Source: Telopea speciosissima | Taxonomy: Eukaryota > Streptophyta > Magnoliopsida > Proteales > Proteaceae | NCBI RefSeq assembly: GCF_018873765.1 | Contig: NC_057920.1 | Span: 11,979,307 to 12,043,306 of the forward strand | Length of the DNA stretch: 64,000 nt | Reading direction: 5' to 3' | Shown: one piece after another, positions 47,248 through 58,003 of the stretch | Layout of the letters: each line of letters begins with the position of its first letter | Position numbering within the stretch: position 1 is the first letter of the stretch | Made by a program: the position numbers and the translations under genes | Notes under the pieces: generated by a model | Seen by the model: the letters and a program-made list of their open reading frames with translations, nothing else | What the model was told of the DNA's origin: nothing | Database searches by the model: none

Positions 47248-47988
47248 TCAGCCATTCCAAGGTAGCCCAAGCCCAAGCCCAGGCCCAGCAGTTGCTGTTT
47301 CAGACAAGGAAGATGTCACATAATTCCTCACTTCTCTCGCAATCACATCCCTCATCATATCCCAAAACGCCGCCGGCATATTCTCCATCCCAACCTGCCT
47401 CTCCGGTGGAGCACAACCCACCCCCGGCGGCGCCAGCGTCAAAGCAGTCAGTGGCTCCGCCTCCGCCGGTGTCGATGACAAACACCCAAACCCCCGACTC
47501 ATCCCACTCCCACTACCACTGCTATCTCCCTCCGCTACCACTTCTCTCTGTTTCCTCCTAAGCGTAGAGTTCCAATGGTTCTTCACAGAATTGTCGGTCC
47601 GACCCGGAAGTAATCGAGCAATGGTGGCCCACCTGTTTCCGTACTTGGCATGAGCAGCTAAAATAGTCTCATCCTCTGAAGCAGAAAAGGGTCGGTGCTC
47701 GACGTTGGGGCTGAGCTGGTTACACCACCGAAGCCGGCACGATTTGCCGGACCGACCCGGTATGTAACGGCTTATCAGAGACCAGTTTCGAGCACCGTGT
47801 CGCTCGACGAGCCGAGATAGAATCTTGTCTTCTTCATTAGTCCATGGCCCTTTGATCTTTTCCGATTTCTTCATGTCTCTTTCTCTCACTTCTTGTTTAG
47901 AAGACCCATAAGATGTAGAGTCAGAAGAAGAAGACGAAGTTGTGGAAGAAGAAGAAGAAGAACGAGTGTTGTTGATTGCTGCTTCCAT
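47248..47988 (-). CDS. R2R3-MYB transcription factor, MYB44/MYB73-like
   Basis: Intronless gene of 246 aa on the minus strand, ATG at 47988 and TGA at 47248. A serine-rich N-terminus (residues 9-30) precedes two MYB repeats: R2 at about 45-94 (Trp49, Trp69, Trp88) and R3 at about 97-145 (Phe101, Trp120, Trp139). The R2-R3 junction and recognition helices [31 protein letters not shown] and [18 protein letters not shown] are those of subgroup 22 (MYB44, MYB70, MYB73, MYB77), whose members are also typically intronless. Downstream, [10 protein letters not shown] fits the proline/leucine motif of the subgroup, and [17 protein letters not shown] is the conserved C-terminal helix. Subgroup 22 factors act in the nucleus in stress and ABA or auxin responses; the exact role here is inferred. 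A TATA box lies about 60 bp upstream. Confidence 0.93.
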   Translation of the reverse strand: MEAAINNTRSSSSSSTTSSSSSDSTSYGSSKQEVRERDMKKSEKIKGPWTNEEDKILSRLVERHGARNWSLISRYIPGRSGKSCRLRWCNQLSPNVEHRPFSASEDETILAAHAKYGNRWATIARLLPGRTDNSVKNHWNSTLRRKQREVVAEGDSSGSGSGMSRGFGCLSSTPAEAEPLTALTLAPPGVGCAPPERQVGMENMPAAFWDMMRDVIAREVRNYVTSSLSETATAGPGLGLGLPWNG

Positions 47989-48045
47989 GGCTAAACCTGC
48001 TCAGTCTTCGCCAGAAACAGTTTAAGCTTTTCTTCTACAAGTCTC

Positions 48046-48054
48046 GTTATATAG
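48046..48054 (-). promoter_or_regulatory. TATA box of the MYB gene
   Basis: Read on the minus strand CTATATAAC lies about 60 bp before the ATG at 47988, following a GA-rich stretch. The position fits a short 5' UTR of some 30 bp. Assigned by position and sequence only. Confidence 0.45.
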
Positions 48055-48059
48055 AGAGA

Positions 48060-48494
48060 GAGACTGGGCGAGTACATGGACTTGCCCATTTGCCTTTCGC
48101 TGTCGGGTGGTTCTGAGAAATTTCCTTTTGCTTGGGTGAGGGTTCTAACCAAGGCAGGTGCGTAAATGCGCACCATGTCTTTGGTTTTCCCTTCTCACCC
48201 TTTAATCTGAGAGGGAAGAGAGGGGGTCTCTTTTGTCGTGACTCGCAAGTGGATTTTATGATTTTCCCTATCAGTCTGGAACTGGTCAGGTAAGTGGGGT
48301 CCACTTGCACCTGGTCCCAAATATATTTTCTGAACCAGTGGTGGGGGTCCATAAATTATTCATATCCTTTTACATGTCAAGTTTAGCTTTAAGCTTAGCC
48401 AAATTGTTTTCCAAGATAAGGCTTATGAGTTATGAGTAAGACCTCTTATAACTAATATTTTCTAGAGAAATTAAATTTAATAATATTTTTGCAA
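48060..48494. other. MYB promoter region and intergenic
   Basis: Upstream region of the minus-strand MYB gene. No further element could be assigned. Confidence 0.4.
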
Positions 48495-48600
48495 AAAAGA
48501 GACATACCTAGTGCACAAGGATCCCATCACTATGGGATCTGAGGAAGGTCATAATGTGTGCGGTTTTACTTCCACTTTGTTGAGAGTGTTTTCAAATCTA
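48495..48600 (-). mobile_element. Au-type SINE, degenerate
   Basis: Reverse-oriented match to the Au SINE 3' half: ACATACCTAGTGCACAAGGA, CCCATCACTATGGGATC, GGTCATAATGTGTGCGG and a degenerate TTGTTGAGAGTGTTTTC. The tRNA-like half is absent. Confidence 0.6.
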
Positions 48601-48749
48601 ACAATATTTCAATGGATCAAAATTAGTTCTATCATTTATAACTATTTTTGGTTCGTTTTTGTGCATCAGTATGGAAAGGAATGTGCACATTATACACCAA
48701 CGATTGTGCAAAGAATGATAGCATTTACATGGGTCAGAACAAGAGAAAG

Positions 48750-51699
48750 TGTTACACCCGTGCCCGGATTTACTATTAATTATAATTTCTCTCTTGTGTG
48801 ACGTATAGATTCTGCTACCGTATATGTTGGCGAATTATTTTTACTTGTGGTCAAGTCTAGCAACAAGATCATTAACCAGTTCACGGGCTTGCCTGTGGAA
48901 GAGAGCTTCCTTAACCAGCAGTGGAGAAGATTTATCGATGATGACTTTGTCGATCATCCTCTTAGTACGAGTCCACGAAGCCAGGAGTACCGGAAGGCAT
49001 TCCCCGTGTCCCCACAGCTAGACACCTCCTTTGGCGATGAGCTTAGTATCGCGATTGAAAAACTATTCGGGATCACGAAGGACACGTCGTGACGGTAGAG
49101 GGGTAAGATACTGACCTTGTAAATGTTACTGTACCCTCCCCTAGTTGACCTTGGAGTTTGGGCCAAAGCCCGATTAATTTCCTTATGTTTTTGCCCTTAC
49201 AACAGCAACGGACGCACGAGCGGACTCACCAAGATTGAATCCACCCGTTAGTCCGCCAGTGCTGTTTTCGGACTCTGTGTGTTTTCCTTGCGTGGGACCC
49301 AGACCCCGTGCCTCGGACACCCTATCCTAATCTTTTGGACGAGGTTGGCCTCATCCTTGATCCCCTTGACTTGTGGGTTTACCATTTGGTGGATCCAATG
49401 GTTTGGTAGACCTCTTTAATGAGTTTTAACTCAGTAAGCCCCAATCCAAACAGACCCTAGGTGGGAGATTATACTTAAAACCAAGACTTAGCTCTCAAGT
49501 CTCATTATTTTATTCACCTACTCAAAACGTTGGAGCCGTGGGAGCATTGAAGTCTTGGAGAAGAAGGATTTTGAGAGGTTGTGGAGGTGGAAAACATTGA
49601 TTAATCCATCTTTGAGGTAGGCATCTTCACCTTCCCCCCTCTCTTTTCCATTTTAAACTCTCGGAATCCCCTTGAAATTGATTCCAAGTTTAGGGTTTCT
49701 CTTGGAAACCCAATAACCCTAGTTAATGCTCCTTTGAGACTCACATTCCCTTTCCTTAATGCATCCATGGCTTTGGATGACCCAGCGTAATGCTGTTCAA
49801 GCATTTAAACCTAGCTTTGGTTTGGGAAGAACCTCGGGGATGGACCCAAATCCCTTGATTTCCCCTTACCTCCTTGAAGGGCCATGTGTATTGGACCTCC
49901 AACGAAGGTCAGAGCTCACCTCCCCAACCCTAGGACCCCTATAGATCCATGAATGAAGGGCTGGAGGTGATAATCTTTGCAGCTTTTCAAAGGAATGGCA
50001 GCGGACGAACGACCGGACTCACTGTCGTGTATCCGCCCGTTAGTCCGTTCAGCCTGACCTGGCTGTTTAATCTGGGCGGAGCCACGAGCGGACCCGCCTA
50101 GGTGAATTAACCTGTAGCTCAGGTTGCTCTCGGGTGTGTCTCAGGTTTTGGACGGATGCACAAGCGGATCCATGTTCCGTGTCCGCCCGTGAGTCCGTTC
50201 CATGTATTTTCTGGTTATGGCCTAAACGGATCAACGATCGAACTCACCTGGCTGACTCTGTTCCTTCATCCGCTCCTACTGTCTTGACCCAAACTTCATT
50301 TAATTTGTTGGGGACCCTTTGTGGGAACCACCTGTATACTTCTAACACTACTTTCACGTATCCTCAGACTTCAGAATTTGTACGGAAGTACGTGCACAAA
50401 AATAAACCTCACCGAACGACAAGCAAACAAACTGTGAGTGGATTTTGGGTGATGTTTGGGTTTGACATATACATATATATATAGATATAATCATATGGAT
50501 TACATAATGGTTTATGTGCTTGCATTCATTCTTGCCATGTTGCATTTGCATATAAAACCATGCTGGATATGAATTGATGGGATCTTGATATGATGCTTTA
50601 CATTGTTATATCGGGTTACGGTGCCGGGTATATCGGTGCCGAAATCCTGAGGTTATTATTATTATTATTATTTCATTGCTTGCCATCCTGGTCTGTATGC
50701 GTCGTGCAGTGCTGGTATCCGGGTGCTAGATGGAATGGGACGTTGATGCACCTGAAATACCACTCGGGACGATAGAAATGCATGTAGCATATCTGTAGTT
50801 AGGAATTATACTCCCTTATGCTACGACCCTTGCCAACAGGGGTTTACGTGTTGGATAGTCGAAGCACCTGATGTCTGTGGAGGTGGGAGAGGCCAGGTCA
50901 GGGGAAGTAACGGCTATCGGGGTCTGCCACTGGGTGGTCATGATGGCTTCTACCTGTGTAGGTCCCTTGTGATAATTAAGGTTTCACTGGGGCAATAGGA
51001 TAAGTGACCTTCAGTGTCTCCCGAGTTATCACTGTAGCATATACCATGACTTAGACTGTTGTTAGGTGGAAAAAATATATATTTAATATTTCATGCATCA
51101 TGGACTATGTGTGATTGTGTGTATGTTCACTCCCCTTTCCCCTCACTAGCTGAGTGAAACTAACCCCCTGTGTACACAACTTTTAGACTTTAATGCAAGT
51201 GATGGATATTTGGCCGGCCTAGATGTACAGTCGGCTGAGTATGATGATATTGGTACGGAGGAGCCGGGGTACTTGTTTAAGGAACACGGCAAAGGGTGCC
51301 CCTGCGATGATTGCGCTTATGGACACTGATACTATTTGGGGACTTTCCCCACTTTTTGATACTTTTGGGGCGTTGTGCCCGTTATAAACATTTTCTGTAA
51401 TAACTTATTATACTTTTGAGTAGTTATGTCATGGTCAGCTGATGTCAGTACTAACTATTATATTATCACTTAGACAGCTGAACATACTATAACTGCTTAT
51501 GTAAATATTGCTTTCGCTCTTTATAACTCTGACAATGATTGGAATATTTATTCTTTTTTGCTCAAATGTGTTTATTTGGGTGGTGACTATGCGCTGGGAC
51601 ACTGTGTCGTTGATCCTGGTAGGTATTGGGGTGAAGAATATCATCCTAATCACCCTCTTGACTGTGCTTATGGCATAAGCTTGGGATAGGGGCGTGACA
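48750..51699. mobile_element. Solo LTR, Ty3/gypsy-like, 2.95 kb
   Basis: It begins TGTTACACCCGTGCCCGG and ends TAGGGGCGTGACA, with TG...CA ends and short inverted termini, and is flanked by an exact 5-bp duplication GAAAG (48745-48749 and 51700-51704). No internal region or second LTR is present, so it is a solo LTR, the usual product of recombination between two LTRs. The length and ends resemble large gypsy LTRs, but the lineage cannot be fixed without internal domains. Its borders look whole. It contains diverged repeats at 49208-50280 and an open frame of 81 codons at 48847-49092 that I do not recognise. Confidence 0.8.
49208..50280. repeat. Diverged short repeats inside the solo LTR
   Basis: Four or five copies of a unit of about 50 bp at about 49208, 50001, 50075 (partial), 50148 and 50224. 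Each starts like CGGACGCACGAGCGGACTCA and ends like CCGCCCGTTAGTCCGTT. The two ends of a unit are partly complementary, so each could form a hairpin. Confidence 0.6.
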
Positions 51700-51704
51700 G
51701 AAAG

Positions 51705-52088
51705 AGTGTGTCCGTATAGGACCTATGTCTCATTATGTGAGAAGGTACACGTAAGAATTTGCATTCTAGTGTCGTGCACTACTTTTTCCCATAAGGATAT
51801 TTAAGAAGAGCTTTTATGTAAGAGTGCTACCTGTTCTCATCAAAGTTGTGAACTAAGAACACTTCTTTTAATTACCCATTGTCTTATTCTTAAAGGCTAA
51901 AAATTATTTAATGCAAAGGTTTAAAAAAAATTAAAATTAAAAATTATTAAATATAATAATTAATCCAATATTTATATGAAATGACAAGATTTACCTTCAT
52001 TGGGAAAAAATGTTATTTAAAAGGGCAAAAAAAGTAGGGATACAACTTCTTAGTTCACCACTTAAAATATTAAATAAACTTAATAGTA
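51705..52088. other. Intergenic, AT-rich
   Basis: No gene or delimitable repeat recognised. Confidence 0.45.
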
Positions 52089-52090
52089 TT

Positions 52091-53146
52091 GTAGACGCTG
52101 ATTTTTTGTCACCCCCTAATTGGCGATGATGACAACGGGACATAGAAGATGGACGACGCACTCTTTTTAGACCCAAAGATACCTGACCCATAGGACCAAG
52201 AACCATGCTGAGCACAAAATGACCCATTTTAGACCCAAAAAAGGGAAAATGGCACTGCGCTCCCATGGCGCCGTGGGCACCTTCCCAAGGCACCGTGGAG
52301 ATGTGTACCGGATTTCCACGATGTCATGAGGGGGTGTGACATCAGCCTACTGACGTCACCCAATACGCCGTGTAGGACTTAGCCGACCAGGAGAGAGAAG
52401 GGGTCCCTCCCTATAAATAGGAGGGTCCCCTCCCACATTTCCCATGGAATTTTGGGTAGAGAAACCCTCCCCAAGTGATTTCTAGCCTCTTTTCCTCCCC
52501 TTTCACCCTCATTTCTCCTCCTTCTCTCATGAGAGTGTGAGTGCTTGAAGTCTTCTTGTGGCGGACTCCTTCGATTGTCCCTCTGAGTATAGAGCTCTTT
52601 TTGCTCCTTGGCGCTGGTATCCCGTCTGTGCACGGATAACCATCAAAACTCCTTTATTATAGACGTTATTCTGTCTGTTGACCCCTCTCCAAATCATTTG
52701 AAAGAACCGTTACCCTGCAGAGAAAGAATCGGCGTCAGTCCATTCGTCTATCTCCCCTGAGCCAGGAGAATACAACCATACGGGTATAATTACTGCATTT
52801 TTTGTTGATTCAATGCAGTCCTTTCATATTTCATCGTTTTAGTCCGCATTTTTCATATATGTAATATAGTTTATTATGCTTTAGTTCAATTTATAGCATT
52901 TGAATGTAGTTCATAATATCCCCCATCCCCGTAATAAAAGAGAGAGAACATTTGTCCTTATGTAGCATCTAACACAGGGAGATCGGCTTTGGCCGGGCGA
53001 GGTGGGTGCCTAACACCTTCCCACACTCGTAACCTGACCCCTTACCCAAACCTTTGGTTGGACCATATGGAGTCACGTAGCCCGATTCTGATCACAACGG
53101 GTAGGGCTACCTTTAATGGGTCCCAAGCCCTAACCCTAGGCGGCGA
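52091..53146 (+). mobile_element. Tat/Ogre-like gypsy LTR remnant
   Basis: Begins TGTAGACGCTGATTTTTTGTC, includes a TATA-like CTATAAATAGG at about 52413 with a downstream leader-like stretch, and ends in CCCTAACCCTAGGCGGCGACTTC; the TAGGTGGCGACTCC-like ending overlaps the primer binding site typical of the Tat lineage. GGTGGGTGCCTAACACCTTC near 53000 is also typical of that lineage. About 1.05 kb of LTR and no internal region follow, so it is a fragment. No target duplication was found. Confidence 0.55.
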
Positions 53147-53635
53147 CTTCATATTATATTAACATATTTTAATGCATGATCCCAATCCCCTATTTTTCAA
53201 TATTATACATTGACAATATTATCTCTATCCATATACACACACACATACATCTCCCAAAACCCTATATCGCCATATACCATAAGGGTTGAAGAAACCCTCG
53301 GGTCCCGAGGGACCACGGTGCTTACAAGTATATTTGCATGTTATTTATGTCAAGCCATTCGAAAACATATATTTATTTATATAGCACTAGAGATTCTTGA
53401 GATTTTTGTCTAACAAATTTATTAGTTGGACAACGACTGTATGCAATTGTCATGGATGATGTTCTTATAATCAAGGAAGTTTAATTGACATATCAAATAA
53501 CCATTTCATTCATGTATTCGAGGCTTATAACCAGCTTTCATAAGTCACAAATTTTAATATAAACAATTATCTAGATATGTTGACCAATTACAAGTTTATC
53601 ATAACATGTAAATATGTAGAATATTTTTATCATAA
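53147..53635. other. Intergenic, AT-rich
   Basis: No gene recognised. A short AC run lies at about 53234-53246 in an AT-rich setting. Confidence 0.4.
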
Positions 53636-53745
53636 AAAAGGTATACCCAGAGGCCAGAGTGCACGAGATTTCTGCCACTGTGGGGTTTGGGGAGGGTCAT
53701 AATGTAGCAACCTTACCCCCACTTCATGGAGAGGTTGTTTTTCAA
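53636..53745 (-). mobile_element. Au-type SINE, 5'-truncated
   Basis: Reverse-oriented Au SINE 3' half: GGTATACCCAGAGGCCAGAG, TGCACGAGATTTCTGCCACT, GTGGGGTTTGGGGAGGGTC, ATAATG...GCAACCTTACCCCCACTTC and GGAGAGGTTG. The tRNA-like region is missing. Confidence 0.75.
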
Positions 53746-54101
53746 TTATATTATTTTCATTTTTCTATCCTTATTTAGTTATCTATTTAGAAACAATGCA
53801 AAAAAAAAATAAAAATTGAAACAAATATGTCAATTATTTTTTAATGTACCCTTTAAATCTCTTACAATAAGACTATTTTTGATATTGTAGCCATGATACC
53901 ACTCAACTTATACATCTCCAACACTTAATTATCTATTATTTTTTCAATATGAACACCATAATTTTTAATCTACAATAGACCAATGTTAATAATATTGTAA
54001 ACATAAAATAAATTGACTCAATGCGAGGCACAAAATGAACACCTTGTATAGTATGTAATGATGGTAAAATTATCTTAAACCAATATGACCAAATAAAAAT
54101 T

Positions 54102-54398
54102 ATAGGCCCCGTTTAGTTACAAGGGAACTTAAAAAAAAAGGAAAGTGAATTTTTCAAGCCCAAAAAAGAAACTTTTGATTATAAAAATTTTCACTTTATT
54201 TTGAATTCAAATCCAAAGAGGATTTGAAAAGTAAAATAAAAATTACACCTAAAAATATTATTTCTAAATATGGAAAAAAAAATTAAATACTTTATACAAT
54301 CATGTTGGATAATGATTACTAATTTTTTTTTTTTTTAGATTTAAAAATTTTCACTTCCCATTTCTTTAATTTCTCCTGCAATAAAATGGAACCATAGT
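54102..54398. mobile_element. MITE with imperfect TIRs
   Basis: The left end, TATAGGCCCCGTTTAGTTAC and AAGGGAACTT, faces the right end TCTCCTGCAATAAAATGGAACC with an inner match (GGAAAGTGAATTTTT against AAAAATTTTCACTTCC). The CCGTTTGGTT-like terminus is common among plant MITEs. Interior AT-rich; duplication not resolved. Confidence 0.45.
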
Positions 54399-54639
54399 GA
54401 ACGTGATATGCAAAGTTTCTATGAAAAATTGGGAACTTCTTGTTTATTTTAATTAATCGGGAAAAACTCATTTTTATGGGCCATATAGAAAGTGAATAAG
54501 TAATTGATCAGATTACAACTATTTCCGATTAAGAACCTAGCAGAAAGGCCGTCAAAAAGAATTTAAATTGCAAACACCATAAAACTACAGTTTTGAGTTT
54601 TAGGCCACATGGAGGGTGGGGGTCCAACTGTTGGATGGG

Positions 54640-54803
54640 TTATATAATTTTTTAGCAAAGACGACACTACTTGATCGTGTGGCTCTTGCATCAACACGGG
54701 GTCAATGGGAGAATGCACCAAACATCCAACATGGGGCGGGGTCGTCTTTTTACCACCCCTATGTCTGGGCATAGGGGAGTGACCAAGCAACATTCTTTTT
54801 TCC
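54640..54803. mobile_element. Degenerate MITE of the GAACG...GTGTGGC family
   Basis: The left part has GATCGTGTGGCTCTTGCATC and the right part has CTATGTCTGGGCATAGGGG and GCAACATTCTTTTTTCCC. The ends resemble those of 44638-44833, but pairing is weak and no exact duplication is seen. Confidence 0.35.
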
Positions 54804-55290
54804 CATTTTTTATTAACCAAAATTTCTGACTATTTCTTAACTATAAAGCCCAAATTTTTTTTTTTATTTTGACCAATTTATAAAGTTTTGTATATTTATC
54901 TGTTAAATTGAGTATGGTTGAAATAGATTAAATTAATTGATAAATGATATGGATAACTAATCCATAAAACTTAAGCATGATAGGATTACCACATAAGCAA
55001 TAACTAAGTCATCATGATAGGTTTCTAATAGAATATCTAAATAGACCTTGTATTAATTAATAGGGAAAGTGTTCCTTCACCCCGCGGTGAAGGATCACTA
55101 CAACCATCAATGGTTATCAATATTTATCACTATCTACGAATGATCGATAATATCTTCTACTCCATTGTTTCCCTATATCCTATGATCACGAGTCGAAGGT
55201 CTCCCTTGATTATGTGAAGGAAAACTCAATCTTTAATTACTAATAATAAAAAAAAAAAGATTATTTGAATCACCACATATATCTTTATTT
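54804..55290. other. Intergenic, AT-rich
   Basis: No gene recognised. A TTCACCCCGCGGTGAA phrase at 55076-55091 recalls the MITE-like motif seen at 22277 and 59571. Confidence 0.4.
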
Positions 55291-55470
55291 TAAAAGATAG
55301 GCATACTTAGTGTACGAGGATCCCGTCATTATGGGTCTAGAAAAGATCATAATGTATACAACTGTATCCCTAAGGGGGGTGAAAAAAATTATATCTGGAC
55401 TCAAACCCATGACCATTAAATCACAATGGAACAACATTAGCATTGCACCCACGTCCACCCTCTCGTCCAT
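55291..55470 (-). mobile_element. Au-type SINE, near full length
   Basis: In reverse orientation: the 3' part GGCATACTTAGTGTACGAGG, CCCGTCATTATGGGTC and GATCATAATGTATACAAC, then GGACTCAAACCCATGACC (complement of box B, GGTTTGAGTCC) and CATTGCACCC (box A side). It therefore keeps the tRNA-derived head missing in the other copies in this window. Confidence 0.7.
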
Positions 55471-57908
55471 TGATTTGTTTTAAACAAACTACTCACCCTT
55501 ATTAGATATAAAAGGTTCGAGGGGAGGGGGTAGAAATGGAAAGTGGAAAGTTGAAACTAAAAAGACGAAGAAAATTCCTTTTCCTCGTACGGGGCACTAC
55601 GGACTCGAACTTATCCGAAGTCAATAGAGTAGTAGGGGGGACTAGGGAAGTAGAGTGGTGAAGTGGAAGTTGCATTTAAAACATGACAGTAAGGCAAAAG
55701 CTGTGAACCATTCTTTCTTCTATTAAAAGTTAAAACAACGTGTCGTTTATTATTTTTTTAAAAAAAAAGAGTAGTAGTAAGAGGAGGCGGCGATCTTTTT
55801 GACCACCACCAAACTAAAGTTTTACTCAAGCGGTTTACAGCTTAGTTTAGTTGGGGTAGGGTCCACTGATTCCAAACAAGACAAAATAGTTTTTGGACCA
55901 CTCATCTCACCTCACCTGTGGCCGTGATTGTCATGGTGTGATGATGATAGATGTTAAATATTCCAAATATCAAATTCTCATTTGTTTAAAAATTTTATTT
56001 AGACTCACCAACTTCACCTTCTAGATTTGAATCAAACGGCTTGAAATCGATCCGCCGCTAAAAAAAAAATAATAATAATAATAATACGGTTAAAGAGGCA
56101 TGAATCATGCATGTACACGTCGGATGGGGTCCACTAACAGGCTGGAGGAAAGGAAAGGAGAATCTCACGTGATTACGATATTGTTTCAACGGGTTTTGTC
56201 TTTTAAACGTTTTAATGTTCCAGAAGAGGACGTTTACTAACAACGTTATCACGATAATGAGATCTCTACAGCCCACGTGGCGTTTTTCTAAACTTGTTTG
56301 GTTTTACCGTTCCTAAGAGAGGAAAGGCGGACAGTTGCAGGTTTTACAGCTGTTTCGTCGCTTTTGGACATAGACAGCTGGACTGCTCTCTCTCTCTCTC
56401 GATTTCGTTTGTTACTGCTCCGTTTGGTTGCAAGGTAAGTGATTTTTGGAAAATATTTGCATTTCTCTTGTAATCAAACACCAAAATTGTCTTTTTCTAT
56501 TAATGGACCGAGGTTTTTTTTTCATGCACGGTGAGGCGGGTTCAGATATGCGTGGGGTATCAATAAGGTATTTTGAAAAACATATTAAAACCATGTAAGC
56601 TGGGTTTCTAAACCCTAGGATGGTGGTTGGATGTTCATCGAACGATAGCAGAAAACTTTGTCCTAAAGTATATGTCACTTCTCTTTCTCAATTTTGTTTT
56701 ATTATTATTCCGTTTGGTTGCAAAGGAAATGCAAATATTTCCTTGATTAATCTCATTCTATGTTTGATTGTAAGGATAATAAAAATATTTTTTTAAGAAA
56801 TAGAATATATTTTACAACAAATACAAAATATTTATTTTCCCCACTTCCCTTGCACCCAAACAGAACATTTTCAAGTAAAGAACGAAAGGGAAGGCAAATT
56901 TAGTTTTAAAAAACTCTTATCTTATTTGATAATTATATTTTGATGATAAATTTGATATATGATCGTGTATGAATACAATCAAGATGTCAATCATTGGATA
57001 GTAATACTTGATTCTCGTGCTCTTATCCAATGATTGAAATATTGATCGTGTATGAAAATTGATCATTTATATTTTTTCGATGTAATCTTTATTTTATTTT
57101 TCAAATTAAAGAAATTTATTGAAAGTAAAAGGATTAATTACGATTTGTTACACAATCTTTTTCGAAGATGACAATATAGGTTTTCATTTTAGTTTTGATT
57201 TAATTTCACTTCGCTTCCCTATAAATCTTCACCACAAGACGTTGGTTCACAAGTCAGTCTATTGGTATATCCGACCATAAAAATGGTAGGTGATCAAACA
57301 TAATATTCACCACGAGGTTGATTATTATAGCTAGTTCAAATTTTGTGTACAATTAGGTCCCATAGAACCTTGGTTATCAATCAAAATAAACCTCAATCAA
57401 AATTGGATTATGTGGTAGAATAATGTATTAAACATTTATTATATTTTGAATAATGAAATGATACCATAAAACTAACTACAAGAGAAAGATATTAAAATAA
57501 AAACAAAAAGATCTTAGTCCAGGGGAAGAAATGACCACCTCACCTCATGAAAAATGAAAATACCACCCCTATATATTAACCTCGCATTGGGGAGAACACA
57601 TTCCTTACAATAAATCATTATTGTGAAAATTAAATGTAACTAATCCAAATTATACCTTTATATTCAATAATTTAATTTACCAACTCATTCTTATATTTGA
57701 TACAAAAGATGGCCAATGATCAGGAAAATTTACATTTATTTGAACCAAGACCACCCCGAGATCCCAAGGGAAAGGGTGGTTGACAGTTGGACTCATTATT
57801 TATTTTTTTTGAGAGCAATTTACGGGCCGACTAGCCAACACTCCATCAGGGCCTCACAAGGAGACAAAGAGAGGGCCCACAAGGAGTCAAATATAGTACC
57901 TAATGAGG
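55471..57908. other. Intergenic, AT-rich, MITE pieces
   Basis: No gene recognised. A likely MITE lies at about 56708-56872, with CCGTTTGGTTGCAAAGGAAA at the left and CTTCCCTTGCACCCAAACAG at the right. A direct repeat of CCGTTTGGTTGCAAGG sits at 56420. CT and AAT microsatellites are at about 56385-56400 and 56066-56086. Confidence 0.4.
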
Positions 57909-58003
57909 ATTAGGTGTCACCAAAGAGACTTGAACCACCGATCAAGCTCCTGACGTAGATCTCCCAAGGGAGTAGCAAACCACCACGACAAACCCTGGAT
58001 CGA
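57909..58003 (-). repeat. Dispersed repeat with tRNA-like box B, copy 2
   Basis: Partner of 39955-40048; see there. Upstream here the sequence continues with ATTTACGGGCCGACTAGCC and AGGGCCTCACAAGG, which are not shared, so only the core is common. Confidence 0.5.
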
